This document shows positions 53,115-62,765 of a stretch of 64,000 nt of DNA, in pieces. The translations under genes were made by a program, and so were the position numbers. Source of the DNA: Actinomycetes bacterium (lineage in GTDB: Bacteria; Actinomycetota; Actinomycetes; Actinomycetales; Microbacteriaceae); the NCBI GenBank assembly GCA_023436775.1, contig JAEZHW010000069.1, positions 99,384 through 163,383 on the forward strand, read 5' to 3'. The notes beneath the pieces are model-generated. The model was not told the DNA's origin. It saw only the letters and a program-made list of their open reading frames with translations, and searched no databases. The first letter of the stretch is position 1; the number at the start of each line of letters is the position of its first letter.

Positions 53115-55799
53115 TCAGCGACGCTGGAGCGGCGTGTCGCTGGGCTGTTCGTCAGCAAATACTGTCGCGAGCTGGTCGCGCGTGTTCACGTTGAGTTTGC
53201 GGTAGATGTGGGCCAGGTGGTTGTCCACGGTGCGCACGGATATGCCCAGTAGCGCGGCGATCTCGCGGCTGCGCAAGCGTCGACTGGCCGCCTCGGCGAT
53301 CCGCCATTCCCGCTCGGTCAGCCGTACACCGTGCAGGGTATGCGGCTCGGTGACGCCAGGCTCCGGGCCGCAGTGCTGGTCGATTTCTGCCAGGACGAGG
53401 GCGAGCTTCCGGCGGAGCAGTTCCGGAACCGCGTCGCTGCGAGGGGCTGCGAGCGCCACCGCCTGCCCCAACGCCGCCATGCCAGCCGAGCGCAACCGCG
53501 TGACGAGGTCAAAGGCGTCTGCGGCCACTTCGGCCGCCGCGGCCTCCGAAACTGGCGGCGAGGCCAGCAGTCTGGCGGCCGAGGCAATGTCGGCGACGAG
53601 CGGCGACGGCGACGTTGCGGCTGCAACGGTCAGCACCTCGGTCACGGCGGCGGCGTGCCCACACCGAATCGCGACGCTCGCGGTGAGTGCTGCCACGACG
53701 TGATGCCCGAACTCGAGGGCTTGGGCGCAGGTTGTCGCGAGTGCGGCTGCGGCGTCGGCGCGCCCGGCGGGTGCGGCGGACCAGAGGTTGGCCTCGGCAA
53801 GGTGGAGGGCGACCTTGATGTCGCTGCTCGCGGCGTCGCCGAGCAGCGGCGACGGTTCCGGTCTCGCGTCCGCGCTACTGGCGTGCAGCGACGCGGCAAC
53901 ACTGGATGCCAGGGCCGCGGCAGCGCCGGCCATGCCAGCGACATCGCGCCATTCAAGTTGGCGAATACTCAGCGCGGCGAGGTCAGCGGCCTGTCGAGGG
54001 GCGCCGCCATGCATTGCGATCAGCGCGAGCGTGTAGGACCAAATCCCGGCGGCTTCGACGGGGCCGGAGACGCGCTGCCGCTCAGCGAAGTCGGTGGCCG
54101 TGGCAATGTCGCCGTCGGAGACGCGGGTGAGGAACTCGGACAAGTCGAGCAGGCTCGCGGCGTGCGGTATCGCAGCCTCGGTCTCGGTCAGGAATGGGCG
54201 GGCGCGTGCGATTGCGTGACGCGCGGCGTCACTGTCGCCGAGCATCGTGCTGAACATCGCCACACCGATGCTCTGACCAACGAGGGTGATGGGATCGCTG
54301 GCAGTGGGGTCCGCGGGTGTGGTCAGCAGGCCTTGCTGATCACCCAGCATCATCCGCCACTTCGCAACCTCCGCCTCCAGGACCTTGGTCGCTTCTGGGT
54401 TGAGTTGCTGACTCTGCTCCTCGACCAGTTCGAGTGCCGCTGAGACATCTCGGCGTCGATAGGCCAGGTGCTGTCCCCAGCGGAGTGCGGCAATGGCTCG
54501 GTCGTGGTCGCTGCCTGCGGCGGCCATGGCATCAGTAAAGGCAGCCTCGGCGGCTTCTGCGTTCCCCAGCGCGGACTGTGCGGTACCGGCGACCAGCGCC
54601 GCGCGGTAGCTGTTCGGGCGCGCCCGGAGCGATGTGGTGGCCAGACGCAGGGCGAGTACTGCATCGCCGGCGGCGTAGGCACGCGCTGCAGCCCAGTCAA
54701 TCTCGTCGAGTTCTGCGGGGCCGGGTGCGGCCTTTTCGGCGAGGTCCATGACCTGTTCAAGCAGGCATGCGGCCATGAATCGATCGTCCGCGTGGTGCGA
54801 GGACCGCAAGAGTTCGATCGCGGCGAAGCGCACCCGCTGGAGCTCTGCCGGTGTGGTGGCTTGCAACAGCGCCTCGGCATAGAGGGGGTGGCTGAGCATC
54901 ACCACGCTCCGGTCTGCTCGCTGCAGGATGCTGGCGACGCTGTGACGCTGGAGTTCGCTGAGCGCTTCGGACCGGTATGCGGCTGCGAAGGGTTCCGGCA
55001 GCGGTTGCGCCACGGCCAGCAGCGCGGCGAGGGCTCGGGCATCCGCACTTAAGGTGTCGATGGTGTGTTGCACGGTACCGAGCAGATGCTCCGGGAAGTC
55101 GCCGGGCTCGATTTCGAGCCCGTATGGACCATCCTGGACACGACCGTCCCGCTGGGCGGACCAGACCAGTTCGCGCAGCAGCAGGGGATTGCCGCCACTG
55201 TGGTGATGCAGGGTGCGGAGGCTGTCGGGCCGAACTGTATCGGCGAGGTAGCGCTGGAGCAGTTCGCCGACTTCGTCCCGGGCGAGCGCTGGCACCGTGG
55301 TGGTCGTGACGAGGTGTTCATGGAGCAGGCGCTGGATCGGGCCGGTGATGCGGTGTTCGGTGCGTGCCGTCATCAGAACTGGCACGCCGAAGACGCGAAT
55401 GAGTTGATACACCACGGCAGCGGATTGGTCATCCAGTAGCGGGGCGTCGTCGATGACGAGGACGTGGTCGTTGCCGGCGGATCCCACTCGGTGCAGCAGT
55501 CGCTGGACTCGGTCTGCGAGCGCGTCGCTATCGCTGCCGCTGAGACTGAGGACTGGTGCCAGGGCAGCGAGCGGCACGTCGCTGAGTTCCGCGAGCGCCA
55601 CCACCGGGATGACGCGCTGTCCGGTGCTTTCCAGCGCCGCGGCGACCTGGGTCGCAACGGTGGTCTTGCCGATGCCGCTCGGGCCGATCAGGAGTTGAGC
55701 TCGGGCTGGCCGCGCTTGCAATCCCTGCAGCACGGCGGCAACGATCTCGTTTCGATGCATGACTGGCCACTGCCTGCTTTTCCGTACACCGGCCGTCAT
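53115..55799 (-). CDS. large LuxR-family ATPase regulator (MalT/LAL-like)
   Basis: 894 residues. An N-terminal AAA/STAND-type ATPase with Walker A GPSGIGKT (residues 39-46) and Walker B VLVIDDAPLLD is followed by about 500 residues of helical, TPR-like repeats rich in Ala. The C-terminal LuxR helix-turn-helix is LTEREWRIAEAASRRLRSRE, then SVRTVDNHLAHIYRKLNV. Such proteins switch genes in response to a ligand or protein partner. The adjacent lipoprotein and ABC transporter are candidates for its targets. The start is uncertain (ATG 55799 or 55760). Confidence 0.85.
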   Translation of the reverse strand: MTAGVRKSRQWPVMHRNEIVAAVLQGLQARPARAQLLIGPSGIGKTTVATQVAAALESTGQRVIPVVALAELSDVPLAALAPVLSLSGSDSDALADRVQRLLHRVGSAGNDHVLVIDDAPLLDDQSAAVVYQLIRVFGVPVLMTARTEHRITGPIQRLLHEHLVTTTTVPALARDEVGELLQRYLADTVRPDSLRTLHHHSGGNPLLLRELVWSAQRDGRVQDGPYGLEIEPGDFPEHLLGTVQHTIDTLSADARALAALLAVAQPLPEPFAAAYRSEALSELQRHSVASILQRADRSVVMLSHPLYAEALLQATTPAELQRVRFAAIELLRSSHHADDRFMAACLLEQVMDLAEKAAPGPAELDEIDWAAARAYAAGDAVLALRLATTSLRARPNSYRAALVAGTAQSALGNAEAAEAAFTDAMAAAGSDHDRAIAALRWGQHLAYRRRDVSAALELVEEQSQQLNPEATKVLEAEVAKWRMMLGDQQGLLTTPADPTASDPITLVGQSIGVAMFSTMLGDSDAARHAIARARPFLTETEAAIPHAASLLDLSEFLTRVSDGDIATATDFAERQRVSGPVEAAGIWSYTLALIAMHGGAPRQAADLAALSIRQLEWRDVAGMAGAAAALASSVAASLHASSADARPEPSPLLGDAASSDIKVALHLAEANLWSAAPAGRADAAAALATTCAQALEFGHHVVAALTASVAIRCGHAAAVTEVLTVAAATSPSPLVADIASAARLLASPPVSEAAAAEVAADAFDLVTRLRSAGMAALGQAVALAAPRSDAVPELLRRKLALVLAEIDQHCGPEPGVTEPHTLHGVRLTEREWRIAEAASRRLRSREIAALLGISVRTVDNHLAHIYRKLNVNTRDQLATVFADEQPSDTPLQRR

Positions 55800-55909
55800 T
55801 TCGCCAGGGTAACGATTCCTGCTCAGGTTTCGCTAGATCCTGCGACTGATTCGGTGCGACGAACCTGCGGGAGCCGCACAGCGTGCTCCCGCAGGTGGAG
55901 TACAGGCGG

Positions 55910-56335
55910 CTAGGAGGCGAAGATCTCGTCGCAGGTCTTCGAAGTGCCGTCGGTGGTGATGATGATCTCGTCCACGTCACTCGCGCTCATGGTCAGAACC
56001 TGGCACCAGCTCAAGAGCTTGAGCTCGTCGGCAGACCCGTTCGGGAAGAAGAACTCCACCTTGGTGTCGCTGTGCACGTTGTAGGTCGGGTTGGGGTTGA
56101 GTGTCCCGGCGACCACCTTGGCCCAGGTGCCGGTCTTACCGCTGCCGAGATTGTTGCCCGGCGCTGGTTCACTCACGGCCGGGTCGCCGTTGGTGCTGTT
56201 CGGGACAGTAGGGCTGCCACAGCCGGCCAGGAGGCCGACGGCCAGGATCGCTCCGGCGGCGAGGCCCGCGACGCGCGGCAGGCGACGGCCCGGTGCGGCA
56301 GCGGGGTGAAGGTCAGAGGAAACGGTGGTGATCAC
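55910..56335 (-). CDS. secreted lipoprotein of unknown function
   Basis: 141 residues from GTG 56335, with GGGAG 6 bases upstream. The lipobox is VGLLAGC (lipid cysteine at about residue 36), preceded by a basic N-region (GRRLPR). The mature part has a Ser/Pro/Asn linker and a small domain with cysteines in LSWCQVL and SKTCDEI that could pair. No family recognised. The frame continues open upstream but without signal-peptide logic. It is separated from the regulator by 110 bases in the same direction. Confidence 0.72.
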   Translation of the reverse strand: MITTVSSDLHPAAAPGRRLPRVAGLAAGAILAVGLLAGCGSPTVPNSTNGDPAVSEPAPGNNLGSGKTGTWAKVVAGTLNPNPTYNVHSDTKVEFFFPNGSADELKLLSWCQVLTMSASDVDEIIITTDGTSKTCDEIFAS

Positions 56336-56457
56336 GGGCTCTCCCAGTGCTGTGCGCGGCCCTGTCGCCGCGTGCGGTATGTGGTCACTGTCAGGATGAC
56401 GAATCCAGCGTCCGAAGACTATGAGCAAGAACTACTCATATGGCCATCCCCGCCAGG

Positions 56458-56486
56458 TTGCCCGTTTGTTCTATGTGAAATAGAAT
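56458..56486 (+). promoter_or_regulatory. promoter of the ABC exporter operon
   Basis: TTGCCC (56458-56463), a 17-base spacer, TAGAAT (56481-56486); 7 bases to the ATG, so leaderless. A small inverted repeat TTCTAT / ATAGAA (56469-56474 and 56480-56485) overlaps the -10 and could be an operator. Confidence 0.6.
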
Positions 56487-56493
56487 AAGTGCC

Positions 56494-57459
56494 ATGACGG
56501 TAGTGCAGGCGGCAGGAGTGCAAAAGCACCTCGGTGGACGTGAGATTGTCCGCGGACTCGATCTCGAACTCGGTCAGGGGCGCGCATTCGCACTGCTCGG
56601 GCCAAACGGTGCGGGCAAGACCACCACCGTGCGGTTGCTCACGGGGCTCCTGCAACCCGATGCGGGACAGGTGTCATTGTTCGGTCAGCCGGTCACGCCC
56701 GAGAGCGCCGACGCCCTGCGCCAGCGCATCGGCGTGCAGACCGACACCAACGTGTATGAGAACCTCAGCGTGCAGGACAACCTGCGCCTGTGGGGTGACT
56801 TCTACGGCATGTCCCGCACTGCGGCGAATGCGCGCATCGGGGCCCTGCTCGACGGATTCGGTCTCAGCCAGCGGGCTGCATCACTGGCGGGGGAGCTCTC
56901 GAAAGGTATGCGCCAGAAGATCGCCGTGGCGAGGGCGCTGCTGCACGAACCAGAGCTGCTGTTCCTGGATGAGCCGACCGCCGGCCTCGACCCGGAAGCA
57001 TCAGAAGAACTCATCGGCCAGCTCCAGGAACTCATCGCGGCGACCGGCACAACGCTGATCCTGTGCACGCATCAATTGCACGGACTCGAGGCGCTGTGCC
57101 AGGACGTCGGCATCCTCGCCGGCGGTCGCCTGGTCGCCAGCGGTGCCGTCGCGGACCTGGTGGCAGAACGTTGGCCGGGCAGCGCCCTGCACTTGGAGGT
57201 CGCGCGCGAGGACTCCGAGGCGGCGGCCGGTGTACTCGAAGCTGCGCCGGGCGTGACCTCGCGTGCGTCGGCAGCGGATCGCGGCCACTTCGCCGTGCAG
57301 TCCGAAGATCTAGCGACGCAGGATCGACTCGTCGCTAGCTTGGCGGCTGCCGGGGTGCGCGTGCGTGGGCTGCACCCGCAGCAGTACGGCATACGGGACC
57401 TGTACTTTGCGGTGCTGGACGAGCACCGCGCCACCCAGACCGAGGAGGTCGCACGATGA
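56494..57459 (+). CDS. ABC transporter ATP-binding protein (ABC-2 export type)
   Basis: Walker A GPNGAGKTTTVRLL, signature LSKGMRQKIAVA, Walker B LLFLDEPTAGLDPEA and the H-loop THQLHGLEAL are complete; the C-terminal extension (about residues 230-320) is the regulatory type of DrrA/CcmA-like exporters. 321 residues. It overlaps the permease by ATGA. The likely role is export of a lipid, drug or polysaccharide; the substrate is unknown. Confidence 0.92.
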   Translation: MTVVQAAGVQKHLGGREIVRGLDLELGQGRAFALLGPNGAGKTTTVRLLTGLLQPDAGQVSLFGQPVTPESADALRQRIGVQTDTNVYENLSVQDNLRLWGDFYGMSRTAANARIGALLDGFGLSQRAASLAGELSKGMRQKIAVARALLHEPELLFLDEPTAGLDPEASEELIGQLQELIAATGTTLILCTHQLHGLEALCQDVGILAGGRLVASGAVADLVAERWPGSALHLEVAREDSEAAAGVLEAAPGVTSRASAADRGHFAVQSEDLATQDRLVASLAAAGVRVRGLHPQQYGIRDLYFAVLDEHRATQTEEVAR

Positions 57460-58265
57460 ATGGGCAGCGACTGTGGGCCTTGATCCGCAAGGACTGGAAG
57501 GAACTCGCCCGGAATTCGCAGGCGCTCGCACCGATGGTGATCGTGCCACTCATCTTCTGCGTGATCATGCCGATCGTCGTGTTGACCCTGGGTCAGAACC
57601 CCGAAATTGCATCGCAGATCCAGGGAATGGCTGCATTCTTGCAGGCATTGCCGGAGGGCATCCTGCCAGCGGGCGCCACTGAGCAACAGCAGATGATCTA
57701 CGCGGTCGTGGTGTACTTCTTTGCCCCGTTCTTCCTGCTCATCCCGCTCATGGTGGCGTCGGTGATCGGCAGTTCGAGTTTTGTGGGGGAGAAGGAGCGT
57801 CGCACGATCGAAGGCCTGCTGTACACCCCGCTGACCGACCGTGAACTCGTCCTTGGCAAGATCCTCGCCGCCCTTGTGCCGTCGGTGGCGGTGAGCTGGC
57901 TGGCGTTCGTGGTCTACGCCGTCATCGTGAACTCGGTGGGCGGGCCCCTGTTCGGCGGTCTGTTTTTCCCGACCCCGACCTGGTTGCTCATGATGCTGGT
58001 GCTTGTGCCCTTGATGGGCTTCCTGGGCGTCAGTCTGATCGTGGCTGTGTCACAACGTGCCAAGACGATGCAGTCGGCACAGGGGAGTGCGGTCTTCCTG
58101 GTGCTACCGATCGTTGCGCTCGTGATCTCCCAGTCGACTGGTGCGGTGCTGTTTGGGACGCCGGTGGTCGCGCTGATGTCACTGCTGGTCGCGATCGCGG
58201 ACCTGGTGATCTTCCTGTTGGTCGTTCGTCACTTCGGGCGGGAGCGGATTCTGACGAGGCTGTAA
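57456..58265 (+). CDS. ABC-2 type permease
   Basis: 269 residues with six hydrophobic segments and the conserved GEKERRTIEGLLYTPLTDRELVLGK block of ABC-2 permeases (DrrB-type). It pairs with the ATPase just upstream (ATGA overlap). The first 20 residues are cytosolic. It ends 63 bases before the giant permease gene. Confidence 0.88.
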   Translation: MNGQRLWALIRKDWKELARNSQALAPMVIVPLIFCVIMPIVVLTLGQNPEIASQIQGMAAFLQALPEGILPAGATEQQQMIYAVVVYFFAPFFLLIPLMVASVIGSSSFVGEKERRTIEGLLYTPLTDRELVLGKILAALVPSVAVSWLAFVVYAVIVNSVGGPLFGGLFFPTPTWLLMMLVLVPLMGFLGVSLIVAVSQRAKTMQSAQGSAVFLVLPIVALVISQSTGAVLFGTPVVALMSLLVAIADLVIFLLVVRHFGRERILTRL

Positions 58266-58316
58266 CTGAAGGTTCCTGACCTTCCGTGTGTCGGCTGGAT
58301 TCTGAACGCCCGTCGG

Positions 58317-58322
58317 TAGTAT
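58317..58322 (+). promoter_or_regulatory. -10 box for leaderless large permease gene
   Basis: TAGTAT followed by exactly 6 bases and the ATG at 58329. No ribosome site. Confidence 0.5.
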
Positions 58323-58328
58323 TGCCAT

Positions 58329-61300
58329 ATGGCCGAGCCCCAGTTCCCCAGCAGCGAAGACGGTGCAACCGGACCCCGTCGTTCGACCTACACCCCGCCG
58401 CAATCGCAGCCTGAGACCGGCGCGTCTGCGCCAGCGCAGGGCGATCCTGCCGCCGCGCAGAACGTTGCGGCGGCCAGCGTTGGAGGGTGGTCGGCCGAGC
58501 AGGTCGCGCAATATCAGAACTGGGAACAGCAAATGTTCGCCATCGGTACGCCCGAGGCGATCGCCGAGGTGCAGCGCGTTCGCGCGGCCTACTTCCCGCA
58601 GGCGGCACCCGCGGCCCCGGTCGCGCCGGCCGTCCCCCAGCAGGCGTACCCTGCGCAGGAGCAGTACGCCTACCCGGCCGAGCCTGCTGCTGCGACCCAA
58701 CCAGCACAGCCGATGGCGCCGCAGCAGCCTGCGGTTGCACAGTCAAGCGCGCCGGTAGCGCAGCCCAGTGCACCGGCTGCCCCGGGCGACCCTTACCTGA
58801 CGCAGCAGCAGTCCTTCGTGACCGGCCCGATTGGCGAGGTGCCGCAGCAGGGCTATGTGCAGCCGACTGGACCCGTGCAGCCGATCGTTCCCCAGCAGCC
58901 GCAGTATGGCCAGCCGGTGGCGCCGCAGCAGCCGCAGTTCGCGCAGCCCGCCGTCCAGCAGTATCAGCAGCCAGTCGCTCCGGCCCAGCCGAGTTACCCC
59001 ACGGGCCCGGTGGATCCTCAGTGGCAGCAGCCGGCCGCATCGCAGCCTTCAGCCCCAGCGAGCGCACCCGCTGACCCATTTGTGCAGCAGGTGGATCCCT
59101 ACGCTTCCGGTACAACCAGTGTGCCCGCACCGTCGGCACCCGTTGCCCCCGCAGCGCCGCAGGCAGATGCGACGCCGAGCCTCGGCGTGGCAGACGACGA
59201 TGCCTTCGTGGAGCCCATCCTGTACCAGAGCTGGGCCACTGGCTCGGCGCAGCCGCAGCCGCTGCCGCCGGTGCCGCCCGTTCGCCGACCGGCGCCGCCG
59301 TGCGCTGCCCCGCAGCCGACTCCGCCGGCCGCCGAGGTCCCCGCTGAGCCGGCCCAGCCCGCCGCGTCGACCCAGCCGGCAGCGCCGATCGCGGATGAGC
59401 CGGCCCCTGGCATTGCTGCCGCCGGTGCCGCTGCAGCTGCAGCAGCTGCTGCAGCCGAGGCTGCGGCAGCGCAGGCAGCAGCTGCAGCAGCCGCAGCCAG
59501 CCAGCGCCTGCCCGGTGCGCCGACCAGCCCCTACGCCACAGATGGCGACCCAACGATTGAGGTGGAGCCGTTGTTGCACCGCTCCACGCCGCGGCCGAAG
59601 CTCGCGGAGCCCTATGAGCCGATCGAGCCCGCGCCTGCCGATGCTGTCCTCGCCGAGCCGTCCGCGGCTGCGCCGACGCTGGCGGTTTCTAGCCCGCTCG
59701 CTCCTAGCCCGGCCGAGCCGGTTGTTGCGCAGCAGGGTGCTCCCGAAGTCACGCCTACCGAATCGTTCTTGACTGCTCCGAGCGCTCCAGAAGCGCCGGC
59801 TGTCGCTGAGACCACCGCGAGTGCAGTGCCGGGGATGCCCGCGTGGGAGCCGCCGAGCGTTACGGACACCCTCGGTGTTGAGCCCGTGGTGGAACCGGTC
59901 GTATTCGAGGAGCCTGCCGCAGCAGCTCCGGCACCGATCGCTGAAGAACCGCAGCCACTGGGCGGTCCACTCCTGGGTGGTCCGCTCACGCCGCCGCTCA
60001 CCGAGGCAACTCCAGCGTCAGGTGCTTCGCTGTTGGACGACGACTTCAGCATCGACGACCTGTATCCGACGCAGTCGCCGCTGATGAATAGCGGCGCGCC
60101 GGCCGTACAAGACGCACTCACACCGTCCACCAGTACGCCCGCTGAGGCTCCGACTCCGGCGCCAGCCGCGGATCCCGTGGCTGAGGCCGCCCCGGCAAGC
60201 CCCTTCGCGCCGCCTGCGCCGTCGGCTCCGGTGGACAACCGCCCGGCCTGGCAATCCTTGCTGGAAGACACCAGCGAACTCGCGCCGCTGGGCCACGTCG
60301 GCGGACTGCTCTCTCCCGAACAGGTGCAGCCGGCGCAGGCAGGGGGGCTGCTCGCTGACGAGTTCAGCATCGATGAGCTGTACCCATCCAGCGTCTCGCA
60401 GCAGGCAGACCTTGATGACTTGGCTGCCGCCGATGTGTCCGCGCCGACCGCGGAACAGCAGCCGATGGCGGCACCCGTCGACCAGCCCGAGTTCCAAGCT
60501 GCAGTGCAGGCAGCGGCGCAGGCCACGCCGGCGCCGCAGCAGGCTCCGGCAACCGAGGAAGCTGTGGGCGCCGAGGCCCAGGCTTCTGTCGCTTCCGTCG
60601 ACGCCGCCCCGGCTGCCCCCATCGCGGAATTGGGCGTCGAGGCCGCCGAGGCCCCCGTCACCGCCACGGCAGGCGAGGCAGGCGCCGAGGCTGCACCGGT
60701 CGAGCCCGCGACGGAGCCGACTGCTGAGCCAGTCGAGGCCACAGTGCCGCCACGGTACATCTACGAGCCGCCCGCGGACGCCGCGCCGCCGCAGCCGCAT
60801 GATGACGACGAGCACGTGCTGCTGACCGCTGACGAGGCCCCGGTCTCGGACGTGCCAGCATCGGTCCAAGAGGCCATGGCCGCGCCGGTGAACTTGAGCG
60901 AGCCGTCGCCGGAGGAGCCGCCCGCGCTGGTGGAGCCGCCGCAGCAGATCGACACGTATAACGCTTCGCTGGAATTGGTCGACAGCGGTGCCATTTTCCT
61001 GCCGCCGCAGGAGGACGCCGCGCCCGCGGTCGAGGTCGCAGCCCCGCTGGCAGGGGCCGCTCCAGTCGGCTTTGACGCCCTGCTCGCCGAGGCAGCGCAG
61101 GCCGATGATGCGGCCGTGGCTGATTTCGACGCCCTCCTGGCTGCCCCCGCGGCGGCACCAGCCGCAGCGCCGACCCGCCTCGTGACCAACGCCTCGGGGG
61201 AGATCATCGCCGAGGAAGGCGCGGGGCTGACCGCGACCGGCGTACTTGCCGCACTGGGCGAGCCGGTGGAGCAGCCGGTGACGCCGCCCGCCTCCACTGC

Positions 61301-62762
61301 GGAACAGGTCACGGTCGAGCCCTCGCCGCTGGATCAGCGTGCGGGTGAGGCCAGCCGCATGTTTTGGCTGTGGTTCGCGGTCAACGCGTCCTTCCTGACC
61401 GTGCTGGTCGGTGTCGCCCTACTGGGGATCGGCCTAAACCTGCGCCAGGCGCTGATTGCGACCGCGGTCGGTGCGGCCGTATCGGTCCTGCCGATCGCCC
61501 TCGGCACCCTCGCGGGCAAGTGGAGCGGTCAGCCCACCCTGGTGGTGTCTCGCGCTGCCTTTGGTCTGGCCGGCAACATCCTGCCTGCGATTGCGGTCCT
61601 GGTGGCTCGACTGTTCTGGGCTGCCGTGCTGCTGTGGCTGTTCGCGACCAGCATCGTTCGCGTCGCCGAACTCACCGGTATCGCGCCGCTGATTGGCGTC
61701 CAGAACCTGCAGTTGCTCTCCATCGCCCTCGGCGCGGTGATCGCCCTGGCGGTCGCGGGCAAGGGCTTCCACCTGCTGCTGCGGGTGCAGACCGCGCTGA
61801 GCCTGCTCAGCCTACTGCTGGTGGTCGCCTTCATCGCGCTCACCGTGGGCGAACTGAACCTGTCTGCCGCATTGGCAAAGCCGGACGGCAACTGGCTGCT
61901 GGTCGCCTCGGGCGCGGGTATCGTGTTCGCTGTGGTGGGGCTAGCCTTCGCCAGCAGCACGAGCGACGTGGCCCGCTACCAGCGTACGTCGAGCTCCGGC
62001 GGTGGTGCGGCTGCTAGCGCGGCGCTCGGCGCGGTGCTGCCAGCGGTGCTGCTCATCGCCTACGGCGCGCTGCTGGCGGCATCGAACGAGGCCATTGCGA
62101 CCGGCTTCTTCATCGACCCCTGGCAGACCATCGCCTCGCTGATCGGTGCCGAGTGGTACCCGATTCCGCTGCTGCTGGGTGTGGGCCTGAGTCTGCTGTC
62201 TGGCATCGCGGTGTCGTTCTACTCGACCGGCCTGGCTTTCGCCTCGGTCGGTATTCGCTCCTCGCGGGTGCTGGGCGTGGTCGTGGCGGGTCTGGTGGCG
62301 GCGGGCTTGGCCGTCCTGGCCACTGCACAGGGCATCGCCTTCGATAGCTTCGGCACGATGGTCGTCGAGCACGCGGTCCTGCTGGCCGTCCCGGTGGCAG
62401 CCTGGGCCGGCATCTTCACCGGCGACCTGATGACCCGCACTCGACGCTTCGACACTCGGGGGCTCGTGGTCCCCGGTGGCGCCTACCCGCAGTTGCGCAT
62501 CGTAAACTTCCTGATGTTCCTGGTGCTCACTGGCGTCGGGCTCGGCCTAGTGACCTTCACGCTGCCGTGGCTGAGCTGGACCGGCTACCTGACCAGCTTC
62601 GTCGCCGGTGTTCCGGTGCTGGGCGAACTCGTCGGCACCCCGGCGGTGCTGCTGCTGATTACGGTGGTGGCCTTGCTGGTCCCGATCGTGACTGGCATCC
62701 CGTCGGTTCGCAAGCAAGAACAACAGCGCCGTATGGTGCTCACCAACTCTCAGGAGGCCTAA
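58329..62762 (+). CDS. NCS1-type nucleobase permease with a ~1000-residue disordered N-terminal region
   Basis: 1477 residues. Residues about 1-1000 are Pro/Ala/Gln/Glu-rich and disordered, with QQPQ clusters early, an Ala run (about residues 358-395), and repeated acidic motifs: FSIDDLYP at 573-580, FSIDELYP at 679-686, and pairs like VEPILYQS and VEPLLHRS. Residues about 1005-1470 form a permease with about 12 hydrophobic segments that resembles cytosine/purine (NCS1) transporters. The N-terminus is cytosolic by the positive-inside pattern near the first helix. The fusion could tether the permease or recruit partners. Start ATG at 58329. Confidence 0.82.
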   Translation: MAEPQFPSSEDGATGPRRSTYTPPQSQPETGASAPAQGDPAAAQNVAAASVGGWSAEQVAQYQNWEQQMFAIGTPEAIAEVQRVRAAYFPQAAPAAPVAPAVPQQAYPAQEQYAYPAEPAAATQPAQPMAPQQPAVAQSSAPVAQPSAPAAPGDPYLTQQQSFVTGPIGEVPQQGYVQPTGPVQPIVPQQPQYGQPVAPQQPQFAQPAVQQYQQPVAPAQPSYPTGPVDPQWQQPAASQPSAPASAPADPFVQQVDPYASGTTSVPAPSAPVAPAAPQADATPSLGVADDDAFVEPILYQSWATGSAQPQPLPPVPPVRRPAPPCAAPQPTPPAAEVPAEPAQPAASTQPAAPIADEPAPGIAAAGAAAAAAAAAAEAAAAQAAAAAAAASQRLPGAPTSPYATDGDPTIEVEPLLHRSTPRPKLAEPYEPIEPAPADAVLAEPSAAAPTLAVSSPLAPSPAEPVVAQQGAPEVTPTESFLTAPSAPEAPAVAETTASAVPGMPAWEPPSVTDTLGVEPVVEPVVFEEPAAAAPAPIAEEPQPLGGPLLGGPLTPPLTEATPASGASLLDDDFSIDDLYPTQSPLMNSGAPAVQDALTPSTSTPAEAPTPAPAADPVAEAAPASPFAPPAPSAPVDNRPAWQSLLEDTSELAPLGHVGGLLSPEQVQPAQAGGLLADEFSIDELYPSSVSQQADLDDLAAADVSAPTAEQQPMAAPVDQPEFQAAVQAAAQATPAPQQAPATEEAVGAEAQASVASVDAAPAAPIAELGVEAAEAPVTATAGEAGAEAAPVEPATEPTAEPVEATVPPRYIYEPPADAAPPQPHDDDEHVLLTADEAPVSDVPASVQEAMAAPVNLSEPSPEEPPALVEPPQQIDTYNASLELVDSGAIFLPPQEDAAPAVEVAAPLAGAAPVGFDALLAEAAQADDAAVADFDALLAAPAAAPAAAPTRLVTNASGEIIAEEGAGLTATGVLAALGEPVEQPVTPPASTAEQVTVEPSPLDQRAGEASRMFWLWFAVNASFLTVLVGVALLGIGLNLRQALIATAVGAAVSVLPIALGTLAGKWSGQPTLVVSRAAFGLAGNILPAIAVLVARLFWAAVLLWLFATSIVRVAELTGIAPLIGVQNLQLLSIALGAVIALAVAGKGFHLLLRVQTALSLLSLLLVVAFIALTVGELNLSAALAKPDGNWLLVASGAGIVFAVVGLAFASSTSDVARYQRTSSSGGGAAASAALGAVLPAVLLIAYGALLAASNEAIATGFFIDPWQTIASLIGAEWYPIPLLLGVGLSLLSGIAVSFYSTGLAFASVGIRSSRVLGVVVAGLVAAGLAVLATAQGIAFDSFGTMVVEHAVLLAVPVAAWAGIFTGDLMTRTRRFDTRGLVVPGGAYPQLRIVNFLMFLVLTGVGLGLVTFTLPWLSWTGYLTSFVAGVPVLGELVGTPAVLLLITVVALLVPIVTGIPSVRKQEQQRRMVLTNSQEA

Positions 62763-62765
62763 CCC

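Noticed and set aside
58030..61312. Long minus-strand open frames opposite the large permease gene
   Set aside because: The coding strand has a continuous 1477-codon frame ending in a transmembrane domain; the minus-strand frames mirror its repetitive Pro/Ala codons.
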